Source: Apostichopus japonicus
Taxonomy: Eukaryota; Echinodermata; Holothuroidea; Aspidochirotida; Stichopodidae
Assembly: GCF_037975245.1 (NCBI RefSeq)
Contig: NC_092576.1
Location: 14,836,611-14,900,610 of the forward strand
Length of the DNA stretch: 64,000 bases
Direction of reading: 5' to 3'
Below, piece by piece: positions 57,676 to 64,000 of this stretch. Position 1 is the stretch's first letter. Every line of letters begins with the position of its first letter. The notes under the pieces were generated by a model. That model had not been told where the DNA came from, did not search any database, and saw only the letters and a list, made by a program, of their open reading frames with translations. Both the position numbers and the translations under genes were made by a program.

Positions 57676-59868
57676 CTTAGTTAAAGAAAACATATCAATA
57701 TATATTCTTCTATTTTTGCTCGGTAGGGGTATGAGCATGTGGAGTAAGATTGTTTTGTACCCTTTTATTACGTCCATAAACTCAATATAAGCAATACTGT
57801 ATGGTTAAGTATTGAATGGTGGAGCAGCGGACAAATATTAGCAACTGGAACTAGAAGCGGTGGCAAGAACACTTACTTACTCACAGGCAACTGTTTTGGG
57901 CTGAATTAACGGTTTCCACTAATACTTACAGACAAGGGAGAACGAAGTCAAGTGACTTAAGACCTCCTTTCTTCGATGATATATTTTTTTCATGTTACTC
58001 ATATAACGGTCAATGGAACCAAAATCAGAGATGCTCTGTCACGGGGCCATCTCAGCGCAAGGGCACTTTCTTCAACAGAATGTAAGGCCTGCCTGCACCG
58101 GACAGGATCCACCAGCTACTCGCATCAATTCGCCAAATTTGTCAAAATAAGTTAAATCTCGTCAAGATCTAGGCTAACAAAGTTTGGCCTCATGACAAGT
58201 GTGGTAGACTTGCTCCTTATTTAAGACTTTCAATTTGGCTGCTTCAAAACACTAACTGCACTATTACAAGCGATTCCAGTCTTAGGAAGATAGTGGCACT
58301 CAATTCTCACTACCTTGTTCAAGAAACTCGTAACGTCTGTTCTCATCGCTGACTGACTTCTGGCAGTCCCCGACAGTTCAGGAGACGAAATATAATCAAA
58401 TGGCACTAGAAGCGGTGGCAAGAACACTTACTCACTCACAGGAAACTGTTTTGTGCCAATTACGGTTTTCACTAAGACTTACAGACAAGGGAGAACGAAG
58501 TCAATTGATTTAAGACCTCCTTCCTTGGATTCATCGGAACAATATATTTTTCCATGTAACTCACAGATGCTCTGTCACGGGGCCATCTCAGTACAACGGA
58601 GTGTTCAATATCAAACGAAACTTGCAATTCACTCTTCCGGAGATGTTGTCGACCGAACAACAACTTATTTGCATCTATGATCAATATCAACTTGACAAAC
58701 TGTTACTCTTGGTCATTACACCAGCTAGTCTGGACAACAGATGGAATCGCGATCGACTGGAAAGGTATCGAATGTTATATATTCCCTCGTCCATGCCCGC
58801 ATACCCTCAATGGCCGTGTGAAGTTATATCAAGCACAAAACAAGCACGATCCAATTCACTCCTGGTTTTCCTTCAGACCTTGGATCCTGTTGCTGCACAG
58901 CGTGCTCTTCGATGTCCAAAAAGTTCCACTGTTTACATATTACTTCTGCTACAGGGCATTGAGAGATTCACACATTAAGTTTCTAAACCTGACAGCCTGA
59001 ACACTGTCTACTCCTCCTTCAGAGACCAGGGCGATTCGGTGAGTGATTCTGATATGGTGGCAGCGTCCAGAAGTCCCAGTATATTTGCAACTATGAATAC
59101 AGTTTAGGAATGGTGCTCGTCAGTTCTGGCATCACCTAGCTCATTTCCCGTGAAACATTTTCTTTATAGCGGTATTTCAGGAGGAGAACCAGACACAATT
59201 AAGAGTTATGGATCCGCCCTCTCGTCCATTCATTAAGATTCTGAGATAGGTCGACAATTGGCAACCTTGGACCAAAGTAGCGGCAAAAAGTGTTTACCTT
59301 GACCTCTGCCAAACGCTTATTTTAAGAAACCATGTTCTTTTGTTAAGTGTTTATTGGAAATCACGGTTGGTCGTATTGAAAGTATAATTATTTGGTTAAT
59401 TTCTGAAAAGCTCTCTGTCAAGGGACAACATCCTTTGTGTTTCGAGAAACCATTCCAAAAGAGAAGAAGATTGGAATAGAAGGATTCAATTCTTGATGAG
59501 GAAAACAGAGAGGAACCTTGGCCTTTGTGATCTTCAGAACCAGGTTTGTGAAGCATTGTCCCATTTATAAACACGTCTGCTTATTCATGATCAATATTAA
59601 TAAAACTATCATAGATTACCATTGAGTTATAATTATTCGTGGCTAATACTAGCATCCATGAAGAGGGATTATTTTCAATATATACTTAAAAAAGAACGCT
59701 TAGTTAAAGAAAATATATCAATATATATATAGTTTCTTCTAACTTTGCTAGGTAGGGGTGCGAGCATGTGGAATAACATTGTTTTGTTCCCTTTGATTAC
59801 GTCCATAAACTCATTGATTCAATATGAGCAATACTGTATGGTTAAGTATTGAATGGTGGAGCAGCGGA
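57676..59868 (+). mobile_element. DIRS/Ngaro-like tyrosine-recombinase retroelement remnant
   Basis: Two ~156-170-bp direct repeats bound the remnant (57,676-57,831 and 59,699-59,868; both end GGTGGAGCAGCGGA). Between them are a tandem internal duplication (57,850-58,055 and 58,405-58,591), a DIRS-type RNase H/dispersal region and the start of a tyrosine-recombinase domain. Split direct repeats and a recombinase in place of an integrase are defining for DIRS-like elements of the Ngaro/PAT layout. The element is internally deleted and full of stops. Confidence 0.65.
58590..59310 (+). pseudogene. RNase H-end and tyrosine-recombinase N-domain relic
   Basis: Near 58,650-58,790 the plus strand gives NNLFASMININLTNCYSW then TTDGIAIDWKGIECYIFP, matching the VDLFAS-x-x-N and TDA-x-x-x-DW-x-x-x-x-x-YAFPP blocks that follow RNase H in DIRS-like elements. 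Near 59,190-59,240, PDTIKSYGSALSSIH matches the V-x-TI-x-SY-x-SAI-x-x-IH helix of the recombinase SAM-like domain. The catalytic R-H-R-Y residues are not reached. Confidence 0.65.
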
Positions 59869-60761
59869 AGGTCGCCAGGACGGAAGTATGGGTGGCGGGA
59901 CGGGATGTTGGGGGAAGATGTGTGTCTAATAGACTACTTTAGGTACTGATGTCTTTAGTCTCTGATGAAATAGTATTGGAGGAGATAGCCACTACAAGGT
60001 CAAATCAGTTCTTATTCCTGTTATCTGATAATATTTCTTATCATATATATTATATATATCATATTACAACCATACTTCAGGCATGTTGTAACCATGTCTT
60101 AACCATGTCGTTACCATGTGAAAATTATATCCAGGGTGCGTAGGTACAGTCACTGATCTTTGCACACGTACTATCAATTTTAATCTCACTCTAAAAGCTT
60201 TAATATGTGCCAGCTGTAAATGCAACCACATAATTATAGGCTGGTTGAAGGTATTTGCCTTTCATGATAATGGTGCAACAAGCTGATAATATATTTCACA
60301 ATGTTGTAATAAACCGATTCATCTTTTATCCTTTCATTAGTCTTTTCCTGAATCAGTGAAACATATCACTGTATTCGTCTCTTAGGTCAAGACAGTAAAA
60401 TTATTGTATTATGAACAATGTATTGGTGACACATACTGGTCTTGAACACTAAAATGGCCATTGTGGTTTGGAAATCAGTGACTCCATTCAATACTTATTT
60501 CACAGCAGGTTGTTTCTTATCAAATACACATATGTAACAGTAGAAAATAACAGAAATAAACCTTAATAGAGGATGAATTTTAATTGATGTGGAATGGTTT
60601 TGTTATCATGTTATTCGCTAATAAGGTAAATCCTGATTGTCAGGATTTCCACTATAGTATCCCTTTGCAAATGTACCCATTGTTCCACTGCACTGAGTTT
60701 CAATGGATCTGTTGATGTCTGCTTGTCAGCAGTGAGTCCAAACTAGTTCTCTTCTGGATGC
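59869..60761. other. No feature seen
   Basis: AT-rich sequence without coding or repeat structure that I can defend. Confidence 0.35.
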
Positions 60762-61145
60762 ATAATTAAGAATTTATAAAGCGCCCTTATCCAGAAGATG
60801 GTGTATGCTCGAAGCGCTGTACAATGTAAAACAAAAAACAAAATGAACCTTCTGATCAAAAGCAAAGTTTGAAGATATGTGTCTTTAGTCTTTCTTTAAA
60901 AGAGTCTTTCGAGGTAGTGGTATAACTATGCCGGGCCAAGGAATTCAGAGCCTTGAAGCAGACGATGCAAGGATGATTCAGTATGGTAAGACTTTGTTGT
61001 AGGTTGAAGCCTTTGGTGGAGGTCAAATAATGAAATCCCTTTAAACATGATATTGCAAGAAGGGAACTGTAACCGTCGTGTAGAGACCTAGACAAGGAAG
61101 ACACCGATGCTTTGACTAGATATTTACATCTATTCAATCCGTGGA

Positions 61146-61150
<5 letters not shown>
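60762..61150 (-). mobile_element. 3' end of an L2-like LINE
   Basis: The minus strand reads FKALNSLARHSYTTTSKDSF and KERLKTHIFKLCF, then a stop, the usual last phrase of L2/CR1 proteins. A trailer follows with ACAGCGCTTCGAGC and GGGCGCTTTATAAATTC, the hallmark L2 3' terminus. It has the same plan as the 3' trailer of the 30.8-33.2 kb LINE but is a different subfamily. An (AT)n microsatellite (61,153-61,180) abuts the interior side. Confidence 0.7.

Positions 61151-61152
<2 letters not shown>

Positions 61153-61180
<28 letters not shown>
61153..61180. repeat. (AT)n microsatellite
   Basis: About 14 AT units, then ACATACAT. Confidence 0.95.
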
Positions 61181-61185
<5 letters not shown>

Positions 61186-61689
61186 CATTTTCTATTAACG
61201 TTCAAATATATCACAAACTAATCGATAAATCGCAAGCAGTACAAAACATACAAAGTATCGTAAAGACTAGAAAATGCAACGCAAGCCTCAAAGACGCAAA
61301 TCAAATAGTTTCTACAACCTCACATTTACATTTAAAACTCCATAATTCTCAATAGTGAAAACGTACCTATTTGGTATATTATACTCCTAACGCAAATTTG
61401 TTGACAATTAAAGGTCACACAGTATCAGTATGGGGATTACAGGCGGCCACACCTTGGCATAAGTAACATGTAAATTATACAGTCGAACTCTAGTCATACA
61501 ACTAATCATACGCAGATCAAGAATGCTAATGAGCCCTTTGATCTCTCTATGCCACTTGAAGGAATGATCAAACAGCAAAAGGCATGACCTTACCTACTGA
61601 ATAAAGATGAGGCATTTTCTCATTGGCCAAGAAGAAACACATTCTCTTACAGGAACCATGAATAGATCTCATATTTGGTTTTATCAAAT

Positions 61690-61960
61690 TTAAGGAGCCA
61701 ACTATTGATTTTGGTGGAGGTCAAAGGTCCCATGAAGTCAACAAATGCCAAACATTTAGTTCACACCTCTCTTAACTGTATCCTTACACAAACGCATTTT
61801 CCTAAACATATTATCGAAGGGAAGCTTGGACAGATCGTATTCGGAATGTTATTGTACCACATTGAGTACAAGAAGATTAATGCGGTGGGTAGAGGTCAAT
61901 GGTCGTTTGAGTTCACCAGGGGTCAAATTTTGAAAACCCTGTTTTACATCCTGGTTTATG
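61690..61960 (-). repeat. 144-bp-family repeat fragment with near-perfect DR1
   Basis: AGGTCAAAGGTCC at 61,718-61,730, then AGGTCAATGGTC and GGGGTCAAATTTTG later. It is in the reverse orientation relative to the first-intron array. The open frame across it is a reading of repeat DNA. Confidence 0.6.
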
Positions 61961-61964
61961 TATT

Positions 61965-63395
61965 AGCAGTTGATATGTGACTTCATAGAAATATGTCAGT
62001 TGACAAACACAGCCAGGTCTAAGTGTGTATCCCTGTATGATGAATATGAGGTATGCATCTCATCATTACATTCACAGAAACGGAAACTTAAATTGATTAG
62101 TAGGGCTCTAATTTAACTTGATAATATATCATCGTTTAATAATGTAATACGATTAAATAGTTAACGTTTGTCATATCTTAGCCATTTATATTTCACGCAA
62201 TCCCTCTCTTACCGCCAAAACCCTCCACATCTAATATTAATAAACAAGTAATCATACTCATGACATCAGCTTGTCATATCTACAGTATTTTATGCTTCTT
62301 TAATTGATATCACATGACTTCTTCACCTCTTAACTCTACCTTCAGATATCTCCACCAACCTCTCTCTTCCTTCCAATGATATTGTTTAGTTGATATAACT
62401 ATTTCAATGCCTTCCATCAAATATGACATTTTTTCTTCTTTAAGATCCTAAATTACTTTCAAAACAAGTAGTTCACAACTCCCTTCCACCCCCACCCCCA
62501 ACCTCGTCTTCCAAACCCACATGTATATTATTAATACAAAAGTAGTCATATTTAAAAAAAAAAAAAAATACTTCCTTTCTGTGATTCCACTCATGACTAA
62601 TCAAACAGTCGCGCTTTGCACAGTTGGACTTTATTATTGAGTGATGATAAACATTTGTAAAGTACGACATTGTCATAATCGAGTCGAGTCGAGAGGTGAT
62701 AAACACATTGATACAATTGAATAAGCATTGAGCGACGTATACAGTTCTGTATTCTAAAATTATTCTGTACATAGAGGACACCCTTCTTAATGATAAGTAT
62801 TTAATATGTGACTTCACAGAAATGTTTCGGTCAACAATAATAGCCAGATATAAGTGTGTACCCCTGTATGAGTCAGTACAATGTATTCACTGCAGCATTA
62901 CATCACAGAAAGGGAAACTTCAATTGATCTGTAAGGGACCCTCATTTCACTTTATAATATATCATTGTTTATTACTTTGAGACGATTAAGTAGTCAATAT
63001 ATGTCATATCTAATGCATTTATATTTCACCTCTACTCCTCTCTTACCCCCACCCCAAAAACCGCCATGTCTAATATTAATAGACTAGAAGTCATACACAT
63101 TAAGTCAGCTATTATATCTACAATTTGTATGCTTTCTTAAATTCATGTTACATGACCTATTCACATCTTAACTCTACCTCATATACCCCACAAGTCTCTC
63201 TCACTTCCAATGATATTGTGTATGTTGATATAACTATTTCAATGCCTTCCACCATTGAGGATGGGTTTTTTTTTCTTTAGCATTCTAAATTACTTTAAAA
63301 AAAAAAGAATTTCACACCTTCTTACCCGCCCCTCCTTCTCCAAACCCACATTTATAATATTAATATACAGGTAGTCATATTTAAATAACAACTTC
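61965..63395. repeat. Segmental tandem duplication, 831-bp period
   Basis: Copy 1 (about 61,965-62,560) and copy 2 (about 62,797-63,395) share blocks such as TGACTTCA-x-AGAAAT, AATATATCAT, CTAATATTAATA, TTGATATAACTATTTCAATG and CAAACCCACAT in the same order. Divergence includes many substitutions and small indels. Copy 1 has ~235 bp (62,560-62,797) beyond the aligned part that I did not find after copy 2. Non-coding. Confidence 0.8.
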
Positions 63396-64000
63396 CCGTC
63401 ATACTAAAGGTACTCTGTCCAATTGGCAATACTTTACCCTGCAAATCCCACCCACAATCATCACCTCTCCCCCTCTGCTAAGATTATATAGTTGACATTT
63501 CTTTGAAGAAACACCCATGCCCATTTGTGCTATCCTCCCCATTCCGTCCTATCTAAACAAACAATATTACTATTAAATACTAATATCACTTACTTTTGTA
63601 GTAATATTTGAATGATGAACAGTTAATGTCATAACAATAATTATTACTCTATCAAACCCATAAGACTATACACATGGCTCATTTTTTTTATACACAATGA
63701 TATTTACAGTAGGTTTCCAATAAAGCAAAGCCAGTTTGCAAAATAATTACATAAATGTACCAAAGTAGTTATAATAAACGTAGGTATTAGGCCATCAGCT
63801 GAAGGTCGAAATTCGCTTGTTTCGTTCCAGCAACTGCGGGTCTAAAATTTCTCTACAGCATTGAATACATAAATTAACTAAGATTAATGATCCAAAAGTT
63901 CTCCATGTACTTTCCTGCAGTTTGTTTGCAATTCCGCTCGAAAGATCGAACTATATTTTTTATTGCGTATGTTAAGAAACCTGCCGTTTTACGTTCAAAA
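63396..64000. other. No feature seen
   Basis: AT-rich sequence to the window end, without a supported exon or repeat. Confidence 0.4.

Overview
This is eukaryotic, AT-rich, intron-rich DNA from a marine invertebrate. An echinoderm, probably a holothurian, is my best guess. The reasons are phase-1 Ig-domain exons of an invertebrate type, L2/CR1-like, Ty3/Gypsy and DIRS/Ngaro-like elements, tRNA-derived SINEs, and a dispersed family carrying TGACCTTTGACCT motifs. The taxon is inference. Nothing here looks bacterial: there are no operons and no CRISPR array.

Left part (1-16 kb). A minus-strand immunoglobulin-superfamily gene starts at about 15,967 with a signal-peptide exon. It continues through an Ig exon (12,746-13,066), a two-Ig exon (2,292-2,946) and another Ig exon (1,172-1,510), then runs off the left edge. 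All three visible introns are phase 1. Its first intron is largely an array of diverged ~144-bp repeats, interrupted by a SINE. Its giant second intron holds a second, decaying minus-strand gene. That gene has a CpG-rich promoter near 10.9 kb, small phase-1 exons and a duplicated C-terminal exon (6.3 and 5.9 kb). The same intron holds a cluster of TTAGTC/GACTAA palindromes (5.0-5.2 kb).

Middle (16-45 kb). A near full-length, broken CR1-like LINE sits in a DR1-bearing repeat (19.28-23.61 kb). It is followed by a possible small first exon (25.1 kb) and a 70-bp minisatellite with a palindromic core (26.6-27.1 kb). Two minus-strand pieces of one DDE-type transposon protein family lie at 27.3-27.8 and 36.0-37.1 kb. 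Between them are a hairpin-ended repeat (28.0-29.2 kb) and a TTAA-flanked inverted-repeat element (30.1-33.7 kb) with a 5'-truncated, open-frame L2-like LINE nested inside. A hAT-like element with an exact 8-bp target duplication (38.3-40.0 kb) and a small inverted-repeat element (40.3-40.8 kb) follow.

Right part (45-64 kb). An intron-bearing pseudogene of a ParB-like-domain protein lies at 45.6-48.1 kb. Next come an 88-bp minisatellite that shares its palindromic core with the first array (49.4-50.6 kb), a decayed Ty3/Gypsy element (52.8-55.1 kb), a tRNA-derived SINE (56.6 kb), a DIRS/Ngaro-like remnant bounded by direct repeats (57.7-59.9 kb), an L2-like 3' end (60.8-61.2 kb) and an 831-bp-period segmental duplication (62.0-63.4 kb).

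The gene most likely to be active is the Ig receptor. The LINE at 31-33 kb is the least decayed coding frame, but it is truncated. The most unusual signals are the two minisatellites sharing one palindrome, the nuclear-receptor-type DR1 motifs in repeats (including the Ig gene's first intron), and a 47-bp copy of flanking host DNA inside the CR1 element.
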